Below, piece by piece: positions 1-7,482 of a stretch of 17,693 nucleotides of DNA. This stretch comes from UBA4722 sp041690995 (lineage in GTDB: Bacteria > Pseudomonadota > Gammaproteobacteria > DSM-16500), in contig JBEPVM010000037.1 of assembly GCA_041690995.1 (NCBI GenBank), positions 1 through 17,693 of the forward strand, read 5' to 3'. The notes below the pieces were generated by a model, which did no database searches, had not been told where the DNA came from, and saw nothing but the letters and a program-made list of their open reading frames with translations. Both the position numbers and the translations under genes were made by a program. Position 1 is the first letter of the stretch. Every line of letters starts with the position of its first letter.

Positions 1-32
1 CTAAGGCAGGTTTAGTTGCATGTCAAAATGGG

Positions 33-75
33 TTCCCGCCTTCGCGGGAATGACACGCTTTCGCGGGAATGACAC
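33..75. repeat. REP-like palindrome with tandem half-copy
   Basis: TTCCCGC (33-39) pairs with GCGGGAA (44-50) around a CTTC loop. The right arm plus its tail, TTCGCGGGAATGACAC, is present at 41-56 and repeated exactly at 60-75, a 19-bp period. GC-rich palindromes of this type, standing out from AT-rich flanks, are typical of REP-like or MITE-derived intergenic repeats. No gene is visible in 1-279. Function is unknown. Confidence 0.6.
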
Positions 76-190
76 CGTTAAATGGACGTTCTCGATTTTT
101 TTAGTAACATACAAAATTTTGATGCAATTATAAATTAGCATGGTATTATACTTTGTATGATTTATTTCTAAAAACCTTCTAAGCTCCCCT

Positions 191-203
191 CATTCCCGCG
201 AAG
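191..203. repeat. inverted copy of the REP-like arm
   Basis: CATTCCCGCGAAG here is the exact reverse complement of 40-52, and 12 of its 13 bases match the second copy at 60-71. The two ends could bracket a degenerate non-autonomous element of about 165 bp. No target-site duplication or coding capacity was seen between them. Confidence 0.4.
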
Positions 204-279
204 TCGAAACTTATTCTTCTACACCACCCCTCTTGCTCTCGTCAAATAATTTCTACTTTAAATTTTTTTAGGAAAAATA

Positions 280-1242
280 ATGACTTCGCCTAAAGTACAT
301 ATTACAAAAGCGCACGACCATTTTTTTCGTATGGCGATGTCAGACAAACACGTTGCGCGAGAATTTTTTGAGGCGCATTTGCCAGAAGAGATACGGAGCG
401 TTGTTGATCTCAATTGTCTTGAATTACAGTCAGGCTCTTACATTGATGATATGCGCCAGGAATCGATTGCGGATATACTTTTTAAAACTATCATCAAAGG
501 ACAGGAAGCACTTCTTTATTTAATAGTAGATCATCAAAGTCGTCCAGATAAGCTCATGCCTTTTCGTGTTTTAAAATACAGCTGCAACATTATAGATCAG
601 CATTTGAAAGACACGGCTAATAAATCTATTCCCTTAATAGTACCGTTAGTTGTTTATCACGGCAAAAAACCATGGATTTTTTCAACGAATATTAATGATC
701 TTGTGGACGCCCCGAAAGAATTAGTAGAGACTTATTTTTTAAAGCCCTTTAAGCTGATTGATCTTCATCGTATTGAAGATGCTGTGATCAAGCAAAATAC
801 GTGGGCAGGTGTGGTAGGGTTAACATTAAAGCATATTTTTGCAAAAGATATGCTGCTGCATTTGGATGATATTATTCACGCGCTAAAAATAATAGCGCAA
901 TCTCAGGCTGAACACTTTGTGGGAATGGTATTAACCTACATAGCGGATCGTGGTAAAATAAGCAATCATGAAGCGTTTTTAAATTTGGTTCAAAGTATAT
1001 TTTCGAGTGAGAAGGAGGAAGAAGCGATGGCAGTTTCGAAATATTTAACAACAACGGAATATTTATACGCAAAGGGAAAAGCAGAAGGAAAAGCAGAAGG
1101 AAAAGCAGAAGGCAGAGCGCAGGAGGCTATAAGGGTAGCGCTTGGTATGCTGGAAGAGGGGCTTGATGAGAAAATAATTACTAGGTTGACGGGATTAACA
1201 AAGGAACAAATGGATCCTTTTTTAAAATCTAAAGTGCATTAA
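280..1242 (+). CDS. Rpn family PD-(D/E)XK nuclease/transposase-like protein
   Basis: A 320-residue protein of the Rpn / transposase_31 family (often annotated 'Rpn family recombination-promoting nuclease/putative transposase'). The N-terminal signature HDHFFRMAMSD (12-22) is followed by a PD-(D/E)XK-like core: D65 in ESIADILF, then LIVDHQSRPDKLMPFRVLKY (81-100), the family's usual E/D-H-Q-S motif with Asp in place of the commoner Glu. The C-terminus has KAEG repeats and an EGLDEKIITRLTGLTKEQ helix typical of the family tail. Start: ATG with AGGAA 6 bases upstream. Known family members are DNA endonucleases, and E. coli homologues act in recombination and phage defence. It stands alone, upstream of metY and read in the same direction, with AT-rich repeats before it. 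It looks intact. The exact role here is inferred from family only. Confidence 0.88.
   Translation: MTSPKVHITKAHDHFFRMAMSDKHVAREFFEAHLPEEIRSVVDLNCLELQSGSYIDDMRQESIADILFKTIIKGQEALLYLIVDHQSRPDKLMPFRVLKYSCNIIDQHLKDTANKSIPLIVPLVVYHGKKPWIFSTNINDLVDAPKELVETYFLKPFKLIDLHRIEDAVIKQNTWAGVVGLTLKHIFAKDMLLHLDDIIHALKIIAQSQAEHFVGMVLTYIADRGKISNHEAFLNLVQSIFSSEKEEEAMAVSKYLTTTEYLYAKGKAEGKAEGKAEGRAQEAIRVALGMLEEGLDEKIITRLTGLTKEQMDPFLKSKVH
1012..1018 (+). promoter_or_regulatory. strong internal ribosome-binding site inside the rpn gene
   Basis: AAGGAGG lies inside the coding sequence, eight bases before an in-frame ATG at 1027. It is a nearly perfect anti-Shine-Dalgarno match, better than the one that serves the full-length start at 280. 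It is therefore a credible signal for independent translation of the C-terminal 71 residues. Confidence 0.6.
1027..1242 (+). CDS. predicted intragenic small C-terminal Rpn protein (RpnS-like)
   Basis: In-frame internal gene giving a 71-residue protein, starting MAVSKYLTTTEYLYAKG and sharing the stop of the full-length gene (residues 250-320 of the large protein). It holds the repeat tract and the C-terminal helical tail but none of the nuclease core. What is seen: an ATG eight bases after AAGGAGG. What is known: E. coli Rpn genes encode small C-terminal proteins from internal starts that bind and neutralise the full-length toxic nuclease. Inference: this locus has the same toxin/intragenic-antitoxin design. 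The alternative is that the purine-rich stretch merely encodes the Glu/Lys run EKEEEA and is not used for initiation. Confidence 0.5.
   Translation: MAVSKYLTTTEYLYAKGKAEGKAEGKAEGRAQEAIRVALGMLEEGLDEKIITRLTGLTKEQMDPFLKSKVH
1075..1110 (+). repeat. three perfect 12-bp in-frame tandem repeats
   Basis: GGAAAAGCAGAA occurs three times head to tail (1075-1086, 1087-1098, 1099-1110), followed by a degenerate fourth unit beginning GGCAGAGCGCAG. It encodes KAEG-type four-residue units. Because 12 is divisible by three, changes in copy number would lengthen or shorten both the full-length and the small protein without a frameshift. Confidence 0.85.
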
Positions 1243-1248
1243 AACGGG

Positions 1249-1275
1249 ACCACGGAGAGCGACATAGTGGTTTTT
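1249..1275 (+). terminator. possible weak terminator after the rpn gene
   Basis: ACCAC (1249-1253) can pair with GTGGT (1267-1271) across a 13-base loop, and a short T run follows. The stem is short and the loop long, so termination would be weak. It is listed because it sits directly after the stop codon and before the metY promoter. Confidence 0.3.
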
Positions 1276-1315
1276 AATTCCTTATTATTTCTCCTAACAT
1301 TTAGCAACATGCAGC

Positions 1316-1344
1316 TTGACTGCTGAAATTTTTCTCTATAGAAT
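1316..1344 (+). promoter_or_regulatory. sigma70-type promoter for metY
   Basis: TTGACT (1316-1321) and TAGAAT (1339-1344) are separated by exactly 17 bases. Transcription would begin around 1351 at a GC-containing AGCGCCG stretch, only a few bases before the mature tRNA 5' end. A GC-rich discriminator is the usual sign of stringent control of stable RNA, but that part is inference. Confidence 0.7.
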
Positions 1345-1355
1345 AGCGCCGTTAT

Positions 1356-1432
<77 letters not shown>

Positions 1433-1451
1433 AAATAAGTGAAAATAATTA

Positions 1452-1474
1452 AAGACCCCACTTGGGGTTTTTTT
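1452..1474 (+). terminator. rho-independent terminator after metY
   Basis: ACCCC (1455-1459), loop ACTT, GGGGT (1464-1468), then an unbroken T run to 1474. The upstream A residues can pair into the T run and extend the stem. It should end most metY transcripts. rimP would then depend on read-through or on a promoter in 1475-1508, where I see only a weak TTGAAA (1486-1491). Confidence 0.8.
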
Positions 1475-1508
1475 GTATTTAGTGATTGAAACTATTAACT
1501 AAAACAAG

Positions 1509-1985
1509 ATGTTAGCGGCAAAAATGATGACAAAGATAGCGGTAACCTTGCGTGATCGTTTGGCACCTCTCGTGAATACGATGGGTTATGAATGGGTGGG
1601 CTGTGAATACCATGGACAAGGTCGCTATAGCGTATTACGAATTTATATTGACAGTGAAAATGGGATTACGGTTGAGGACTGCTCAAAAGTCAGTCAGCAA
1701 ATGAGCGCGGTACTGGATGTGGAAGCTCCTATTCAGGGACATTACTCTTTGGAGGTTTCCTCGCCTGGGTTGGATAGACCTTTGTTTGAAATAACGCATT
1801 ACCAGAAGCAAATAGGTAATCGTATAAAAGTACGCTTGTTTACACCTGTCCAAAATCAGCGTAATTTTGTTGGAGTTTTGTTGCGTGTAGAAGAAAATAC
1901 TATTTATCTTCTGGTGGATAAGGAAGAGAAGAAGCTGTCCTTTTTTGATATAGAAAAAGCGAGTGTAGTTGCGGATATCGGCTAG
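1509..1985 (+). CDS. rimP: ribosome maturation factor RimP
   Basis: RimP helps late maturation of the 30S ribosomal subunit. Diagnostic motifs are LRIYIDSENGITVEDC, the switch to SQQMSAVLDVE, and YSLEVSSPGLDRPLF, the hallmark of the N-terminal domain. The C-terminal Sm-like barrel follows (NRIKVRLFTPVQNQRNFVGVL). The length of 158 residues is close to the roughly 150 of the family. The start is uncertain: the ATG at 1509 lacks a clear Shine-Dalgarno site, and ATGs at 1524 and 1527 would match the length of E. coli RimP better. It is the first gene of the rimP-nusA-infB-rbfA-truB operon, and nusA begins 15 bases after its stop. Confidence 0.95.
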   Translation: MLAAKMMTKIAVTLRDRLAPLVNTMGYEWVGCEYHGQGRYSVLRIYIDSENGITVEDCSKVSQQMSAVLDVEAPIQGHYSLEVSSPGLDRPLFEITHYQKQIGNRIKVRLFTPVQNQRNFVGVLLRVEENTIYLLVDKEEKKLSFFDIEKASVVADIG

Positions 1986-2000
1986 AAGAGGAGGTTCCTT

Positions 2001-3530
2001 ATGAATAAAGAAATTTTGTTAGTTGCTGAAGCGGTTTCCAATGAAAAAGGCGTCAATGCATCTGTTATATTTGAGGCGATTGAAGCGGCTTTGGAAATGG
2101 CAACTAAAAAACGCGCGGGCGAAGAAATAGATGTGAAGGTCACTATTGATAGAAAAACGGGTGATTATACCACTGTGCGACGTTGGCAAGTGATTGCAGA
2201 TGAAGATGACGAAAAAGAAGTGGAAGACGGCGGTAGTGATGAAGGTCTCACTCGTTTAACGTTGACGCAAGCATGTGAGCGCCAGCCTAAAATTAAAGTG
2301 GGCGAGTTTATTGAAGAGCTTGTAGAGTCAGTTGAATTTGGTCGTATCGCTGCACAAAAAGCAAAACAAGTTATCGTGCAAAAAGTACATGAAGCAGAGC
2401 GTGCGCAGGTGGTAAATGCCTATAAAGAGCGGTTAGGGCAATTAGTGACGGGTGTTGTTAAAAAAGTGACTCGTGAATTTATTATTTTAGATTTAGGCAG
2501 TAACGCGGAAGCCGTGTTGTCTCGTTCTGACATGATTCCTCATGAAGCAGCACGCATGGGTGATCGAGTACGCGCTTATCTTGCGGATGTACGCGCTGAT
2601 TCAAAAGGTCCTATGATGATATTAAGTCGTACACGGCCAGAAATGTTAGTAGAATTATTTAAAATAGAAGTGCCAGAAATTGGTGAAGAACTGATTGAGA
2701 TTAAGGCGGCTGCGCGTGATCCAGGTTCGAGAGCTAAAATTGCTGTTAAAACGAATGATGGCCGTATTGATCCAGTTGGCGCGTGTGTCGGTATGCGAGG
2801 GGCGCGTGTACAAGCAGTATCAGGTGAACTAGGTGGGGAACGTGTTGATATTGTGCTATGGGATGATAACCCGGCGCAGCTCGTGATTAATGCTATGGCG
2901 CCTGCTGAAGTTGCTTCTATTATCGTTGATGAAGATAGCCATACGATGGATGTCGCTGTAAAAGAAGACCAGCTTTCTCAAGCCATTGGGCGTAATGGAC
3001 AGAATGTTCGTTTGGCGGGTGATTTAACGGGGTGGAAGTTAAATATCATGACGGAGGAGCAAGCTAAAACCAAATCAGCAAAAGAAGCGGAAGGTAACCT
3101 GGAATTATTCAAGAACAAGTTAGGCGTTGATGATGATATTGCTGAAATACTTGCAGAAGAAGGCTTTACCTCATTGGAAGAAATTGCGTATGTTCCATTG
3201 CAAGAAATGTTAGAAATTGATGGGTTTGATCAAGCGCTTGTGGAAGCGTTGAGAGAACGCGCAAAAGCAGCTTTGCTTACTAAAGCAATTGCAGAAGAAC
3301 AAGAATTGGCAAAAACGGAACCTGCATCGGATTTGCTTGAAATAGAAGGAATGAACCGACATTTAGCGTATGTGTTGGCGAACAATGGCATCGTGACACG
3401 GGAAGATTTGGCAGAACAATCTGTTGATGATTTGTTAGAGATTGTTGAAACAAGGTTAGATGAAAAAAGCGCAGCTAACTTGATTATGATAGCGCGTAAG
3501 CCTTGGTTTGATGATACTGCCGCCGAATGA
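2001..3530 (+). CDS. nusA: transcription termination/antitermination factor NusA
   Basis: NusA binds RNA polymerase and modulates pausing, termination and antitermination. The 509 residues show the full gammaproteobacterial architecture. The N-terminal polymerase-binding domain spans about 1-130 (NKEILLVAEAVSNEKGV at the start). An S1 domain begins near 146 (GQLVTGVVKKVTREFIILDL). KH1 carries VGACVGMRGARVQAV near 259, and KH2 carries AIGRNGQNVRLA near 328. Two acidic repeats follow at about 368-426 and 446-505. Both repeats are present, as in E. coli NusA (495 residues). The start is fixed by AGGAGGT at 1989-1995. It sits between rimP and infB, the standard order. In E. coli this operon is autoregulated by NusA, but no such site was identified here. 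Confidence 0.98.
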   Translation: MNKEILLVAEAVSNEKGVNASVIFEAIEAALEMATKKRAGEEIDVKVTIDRKTGDYTTVRRWQVIADEDDEKEVEDGGSDEGLTRLTLTQACERQPKIKVGEFIEELVESVEFGRIAAQKAKQVIVQKVHEAERAQVVNAYKERLGQLVTGVVKKVTREFIILDLGSNAEAVLSRSDMIPHEAARMGDRVRAYLADVRADSKGPMMILSRTRPEMLVELFKIEVPEIGEELIEIKAAARDPGSRAKIAVKTNDGRIDPVGACVGMRGARVQAVSGELGGERVDIVLWDDNPAQLVINAMAPAEVASIIVDEDSHTMDVAVKEDQLSQAIGRNGQNVRLAGDLTGWKLNIMTEEQAKTKSAKEAEGNLELFKNKLGVDDDIAEILAEEGFTSLEEIAYVPLQEMLEIDGFDQALVEALRERAKAALLTKAIAEEQELAKTEPASDLLEIEGMNRHLAYVLANNGIVTREDLAEQSVDDLLEIVETRLDEKSAANLIMIARKPWFDDTAAE

Positions 3531-3542
3531 GGAATTGACTAG

Positions 3543-6146
3543 ATGGTAAAAAATGATGTGTTGACAGTGCCTGAGAAAAAAGACGCCGTTAAAAAAGCGA
3601 ATAAAGAAGGCGTTTCAGTGGAGAAATTTGCCGTTGATACGGGTGTTGACGCTAAAATTTTGCGAGCGCAATTTAAAACGGCGGGCATTACAATCGGCGA
3701 AGATGATATTATTTCAGAAGAAGAAAAACAAAAATTATTGAGTTATTTGCAACGACACCATGGTGTGAAATCTAATCTTTTGCCTGAAAAAATCGTTTTG
3801 CGCCGTGCGAAGACAAGTGAACTGAAGGTAGCGAGTAGCCAAGGTGCTCGTAAAACGATTAGCGTACAAGTCCGTAAAAAACGTACTTTCGTTAAGCGCC
3901 CGATGGAAGAAGAGCAATCCAAACCGATAGTCACAGAGCCATTGGCCATCATGGAAGTAACAATAGACACAGTGCCAAAAATAGTGGATCAAAAGCCTAT
4001 AGAGAACACAACAACAGCATCACCCATAGATACAGAAGCCTTTGTTGTTGAAACGCCTGTCGTTGCCGAAGAAAAAGAGATAACGAAAGATAAAGACAAA
4101 GATAAAATTAAAACTAAAGGTAAAAAACACCCTGAAGCCCGTGTGGATCAAGATGAAAGTGATGGGTTAAAGAAGAAAAAGAAAAATCGAGGTGGTAGTG
4201 TTCATCGAGAAAATGAACATAAATATGATGCGTTCCTTGGGAAAGGGGCTAAGCTTGGGCTGGTATTGCGAGAAGGCGGCAGCGAAGAGCTTGATTTACT
4301 GGAAAATCGACGTTTACGTAAATCGGGCAGATTACGCAGACACCAGGTGCAAGTACAAGCCTTTAATAAACCGACTGCCCCCGTTGTGCGTGAAGTTGCT
4401 TTAACTGAAACAGTGACTGTAGGTGATCTTGCTCAAAAGATGTCAGTCAAAGCGGCGGAAGTCATCAAAATCATGATGAAGATGGGTGCGATTGTTACCA
4501 TCAATCAGGTGATTGATCAAGACACGGCAGCGTTAGTAGTTGAAGAAATGGGACATAAAGTTAAATTAATCAGTACGTATGCTTTAGAAGAAGCCTTAAC
4601 TAAAAGTAGTGATGCTCACCAGGGCGAGCAAGTGTTTCGTGCGCCCGTTGTCACTATTATGGGACATGTTGATCACGGGAAAACATCTCTACTTGATTAT
4701 ATTCGCCGTACAAAAGTGACAACACTCGAAGCGGGTGGGATTACCCAACATATTGGCGCATACCATGTCGAAACAGATAAAGGTATGATTACTTTTTTAG
4801 ATACGCCAGGCCATGCCGCATTTACTGCCATGCGTGCGCGTGGCGCGAAATTGACTGATATTGTCGTATTAGTCGTAGCGGCGGATGATGGTGTGATGCC
4901 GCAAACAATTGAAGCGATTAATCATGCAAAAGCAGCCAATGTGCCAATAGTTGTGGCGGTCAATAAAATTGATAAGCCTGAGGCCGATCTTGATCGTGTT
5001 CGAAATGATTTATCTAAACATGGGCTGATTCCAGAAGAATGGGGTGGTGACATTATGTTTATTCCTTTGTCTGCACGAACAGGCGAGGGCGTTGATAAAT
5101 TGTTGGATTCTATTTTGGTTCAGGCAGAAATATTAGATTTGAAAGCGGTGGTTGATTGCCCCGCACGCGGCATTGTCATTGAATCACGCCTCGATAAAGG
5201 ACGTGGTGCGGTTGCCAGTTTGCTGATACAGCAAGGCACTTTGCGTAAAGGGGAGTTAGTATTGGCAGGGTTTGAATACGGCCGTGTGCGCATGTTATCG
5301 GATGAAAATGGCAAAGCCATTGAAAGTGCAGGTCCTTCTATTCCTGTCGAAATTCTCGGGCTGTCCAGTACGCCCAATGCGGGTGAGGAGTTTATGGTTG
5401 TCGCGGATGAACGACGCGCGCGTGAAGTTGCATTATTTCGGCAAGGTAAATTCCGTGAAGTTAAACTGGCTCGACAGAATGCTGCAAAACTTGAAAATAT
5501 TTTGCAACGTATGGGCACAGATGAAAAAGAAGATCGTATTTTAAATATTGTGTTAAAAGCCGATGTGCAAGGATCAACAGAAGCGCTGACGCAAGCGTTA
5601 GAAGAAATTATCGCGCCGAATGTAAAAGTAAAAATTGTCTCCAGTGCTGTCGGTGGTATTAATGAAACAGATGTGAATTTAGCCGTTGCGTCAAATGCGA
5701 TTATCATTGGGTTTAACGTGCGTGCAAATGGTGAAGCCCGTAAGTTGATCGAAGCAGAAGGTGTTGATATTCATTATCACAGCGTTATTTATGATGTGAT
5801 AGATGAAGTGAAGCGTGCGGTGAGTGGGTTTATGGGATCCGAGATTCATGAAAAAATCGTGGGTCTTGCCCAAGTACGTGATGTGTTTCGTTCGTCAAAA
5901 ATTGGTGCGATTGCAGGTTGTATGGTCTTGGAAGGCGCTGTGCGCCGTAATAATCCAATTCGTGTGTTGCGCGATAATATCGTTGTTTTTGAAGGGGTGC
6001 TTGAATCCTTACGCCGTTTCAAAGACGATGTGACTGAAGTGCGACATGGCATGGAATGCGGAATTGGCGTAAAAAGTTATAACGACATCAAACCCGGCGA
6101 CCAAATTGAAGTGTTTGAAAAGGTCGAAGTAAAAAGAGCGCTTTAA
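3543..6146 (+). CDS. infB: translation initiation factor IF-2
   Basis: IF2 is the GTPase that brings fMet-tRNA to the 30S subunit and promotes subunit joining. The 867 residues comprise a small N-terminal helical domain, a long charged and low-complexity linker (roughly 110-280, with DKDKDKIKTKGKKH and KKKKKNRGG), the second N-terminal fold (VTVGDLAQKMSVKAAEVIK, about 290-345), then the GTPase domain. That domain has G1 GHVDHGKT (374-381), G3 DTPGHAA (from 420) and G4 NKID (from 474). The C-terminal fMet-tRNA-binding region is complete and ends VEVKRAL. The start has GAGGA at 3529-3533, overlapping the nusA stop. The linker is poorly conserved in sequence across the family. In E. coli shorter IF2 forms come from internal starts, which I did not resolve here. 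Confidence 0.98.
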   Translation: MVKNDVLTVPEKKDAVKKANKEGVSVEKFAVDTGVDAKILRAQFKTAGITIGEDDIISEEEKQKLLSYLQRHHGVKSNLLPEKIVLRRAKTSELKVASSQGARKTISVQVRKKRTFVKRPMEEEQSKPIVTEPLAIMEVTIDTVPKIVDQKPIENTTTASPIDTEAFVVETPVVAEEKEITKDKDKDKIKTKGKKHPEARVDQDESDGLKKKKKNRGGSVHRENEHKYDAFLGKGAKLGLVLREGGSEELDLLENRRLRKSGRLRRHQVQVQAFNKPTAPVVREVALTETVTVGDLAQKMSVKAAEVIKIMMKMGAIVTINQVIDQDTAALVVEEMGHKVKLISTYALEEALTKSSDAHQGEQVFRAPVVTIMGHVDHGKTSLLDYIRRTKVTTLEAGGITQHIGAYHVETDKGMITFLDTPGHAAFTAMRARGAKLTDIVVLVVAADDGVMPQTIEAINHAKAANVPIVVAVNKIDKPEADLDRVRNDLSKHGLIPEEWGGDIMFIPLSARTGEGVDKLLDSILVQAEILDLKAVVDCPARGIVIESRLDKGRGAVASLLIQQGTLRKGELVLAGFEYGRVRMLSDENGKAIESAGPSIPVEILGLSSTPNAGEEFMVVADERRAREVALFRQGKFREVKLARQNAAKLENILQRMGTDEKEDRILNIVLKADVQGSTEALTQALEEIIAPNVKVKIVSSAVGGINETDVNLAVASNAIIIGFNVRANGEARKLIEAEGVDIHYHSVIYDVIDEVKRAVSGFMGSEIHEKIVGLAQVRDVFRSSKIGAIAGCMVLEGAVRRNNPIRVLRDNIVVFEGVLESLRRFKDDVTEVRHGMECGIGVKSYNDIKPGDQIEVFEKVEVKRAL

Positions 6147-6147
6147 T

Positions 6148-6504
6148 ATGGCTAAAAATTATAGCCGCATTCAGCGTATTGCTGACTTAATACAGACGGC
6201 ACTCGCTGAAATTTTACAAAAGCAGGCGAAAGATTTGCGTTTTGGTTTTATTACAGTGACTGAGGTGACAGTTGCACCTAATCTTTCGTTTGCTAAAGTC
6301 TATGTCAGTGTATTAGAAGAAGAAAAAGCGGTAGAGGCCGTGGCTGCTTTAAATAAAGCAGCAAAATATTTACGTTACGAATTAGCGAATGCGGTTGAGT
6401 TGCGCATCACTCCTCAGTTGAAATTTATTTACGATGATTCAGTGGTGCGTGGTAGCCGTATTTCTTCTTTAATTAATGCCGCATTAAAAAATCATAAAAA
6501 ATGA
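6148..6504 (+). CDS. rbfA: 30S ribosome-binding factor RbfA
   Basis: RbfA binds 16S rRNA near helix 1 during 30S maturation and cold adaptation. The 118 residues have the KH-type core: RIQRIADLIQTALAEILQK, then FGFITVTEVTVAPNLSFAKV, and the final RGSRISSLINAAL, whose SRI(S/D) segment is typical. The ATG is separated from the infB stop by one base with no strong ribosome-binding site, so translation is probably coupled to infB. It overlaps truB by four bases (ATGA). Confidence 0.96.
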   Translation: MAKNYSRIQRIADLIQTALAEILQKQAKDLRFGFITVTEVTVAPNLSFAKVYVSVLEEEKAVEAVAALNKAAKYLRYELANAVELRITPQLKFIYDDSVVRGSRISSLINAALKNHKK

Positions 6505-7415
6505 GAACACGATCTGGTTTAAAAAAAATTGATGGTATCTTGTTGCTCGACAAACCCGCGCATATTACATCAAACTGCGCTTTGCAATTTGCAAAACGGT
6601 TGTTTGGTGCGAAAAAAGCAGGTCATACGGGCAGTCTGGATCCGCTTGCAACAGGCATGTTACCTATTTGTTTTGGTGAAGCAACCAAATTTTCTCAATA
6701 TTTGCTTGAGTCAAATAAGTGTTATCAGGTATCTGCCAAGCTTGGAGTGAAAACACGAACTGGCGATGCAGAAGGCAGTATTATTTTAGAGAGACCTCTT
6801 CTGGGGATCACGCGCGAGAAAATCGAAGCAGTATTGCACCAATTTGAAGGGCGCATTCAGCAAGTGCCACCTATGTTCTCTGCTGTAAAAATTCAGGGTA
6901 AGCCTTTATATGAATTAGCACGTCAAGGAATTGAAATTGCTCGTCCACCGCGTTTTGTGCAAATTGATAAATTATGTGTAATGGATTTTGAAGAAGATAT
7001 CATGCGTTTAGAAGTGTATTGCAGCAAAGGTACTTATATTCGTACATTAATTGAAGATATTGGCGAATTATTAGGTTGTGGTGCGCATGTGTGTGCGTTA
7101 CGCCGTTCGATGGTCTTACCTTATAATGAAACAAGAATGTATACATTGGCCACATTGGAAGAGAGTTGTAAACAATTTGGTAGGGACGCATTGATGCAAT
7201 ATTTGCTGCCCGTTGAAACTGCCGTGCAAACACTCCCCGCCATCAAATTATCAAATTCTGCCGCTTTTTATCTCCGTACAGGACAACCTGTGATGGTTCC
7301 TCATTCGCCTATGACAGGATTGGTGCGTCTATTCTCTGATGATGATGATTTTATGGGAATTGGCGAAATGCTAGACGATGGCCGTGTAGCACCTCGGCGA
7401 TTAGTATCTGTTTAG
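6501..7415 (+). CDS. truB: tRNA pseudouridine(55) synthase TruB
   Basis: TruB makes pseudouridine 55 in the T loop of tRNAs and also acts as a tRNA folding chaperone. The catalytic motif GHTGSLDPLATGMLP contains Asp47. KINOP-type motifs follow: VPPMFSAVKIQGKPLYELAR and CSKGTYIRTLIEDIGELLG. A PUA-like C-terminal region ends the protein (GIGEMLDDGRVAPRRLV). The length of 304 residues is normal. The start overlaps the rbfA stop as ATGA, indicating coupling. It is the last plus-strand gene before the inverted aro cluster. In E. coli and relatives the next gene would be rpsO, which here lies 6.7 kb away. Confidence 0.97.
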   Translation: MRTRSGLKKIDGILLLDKPAHITSNCALQFAKRLFGAKKAGHTGSLDPLATGMLPICFGEATKFSQYLLESNKCYQVSAKLGVKTRTGDAEGSIILERPLLGITREKIEAVLHQFEGRIQQVPPMFSAVKIQGKPLYELARQGIEIARPPRFVQIDKLCVMDFEEDIMRLEVYCSKGTYIRTLIEDIGELLGCGAHVCALRRSMVLPYNETRMYTLATLEESCKQFGRDALMQYLLPVETAVQTLPAIKLSNSAAFYLRTGQPVMVPHSPMTGLVRLFSDDDDFMGIGEMLDDGRVAPRRLVSV

Positions 7416-7421
7416 AAGATA

Positions 7422-7444
7422 TGACACAGTTAAATAAACGTTCT
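7422..7444 (+). repeat. second copy of a dispersed 23-bp repeat
   Basis: The 23 bases here match 70-92 at 20 of 23 positions. Both begin TGACAC, share GTTAAAT in the middle and end ACGTTCT. At 70-92 the repeat follows directly on the REP-like palindrome. This copy falls exactly in the short spacer between truB and aroC, the left edge of the inverted aro block. Confidence 0.5.
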
Positions 7445-7470
7445 ATGAAGTTTTTTATTAATTTTCATAG
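7443..7470. other. inverted repeat between convergent truB and aroC
   Basis: CTATGAA (7443-7449) and TTCATAG (7464-7470) can form a 7-bp stem with a 14-base loop. Neither strand has a T run after the stem, so it is not a classical rho-independent terminator. It may weakly separate the two converging transcripts. Confidence 0.3.
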
Positions 7471-7482
7471 GGTTCGTTATCT

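Noticed and set aside
33..75. CRISPR array suggested by spaced direct repeats
   Set aside because: There are only two copies, a 19-bp period and a 3-base spacer. This is a tandem REP half-copy, not a repeat-spacer array.
233..262. Promoter for the rpn gene (TTGCTC with TTTAAA)
   Set aside because: Both boxes are poor and the spacing is 18. The surrounding AT richness gives many equally good matches.
1486..1514. Promoter for rimP (TTGAAA at 1486)
   Set aside because: The -10 position at 17 bases spacing is ATGTTA and overlaps the possible start codon. This is too weak to list as a feature.
5120..5707. 195-residue open frame on the minus strand inside infB
   Set aside because: It lies antisense to the conserved G domain and the domains after it. 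Its composition (Ser/Ala/Arg-rich) is that of a reverse-strand shadow of well-conserved codons, and it has no family resemblance.
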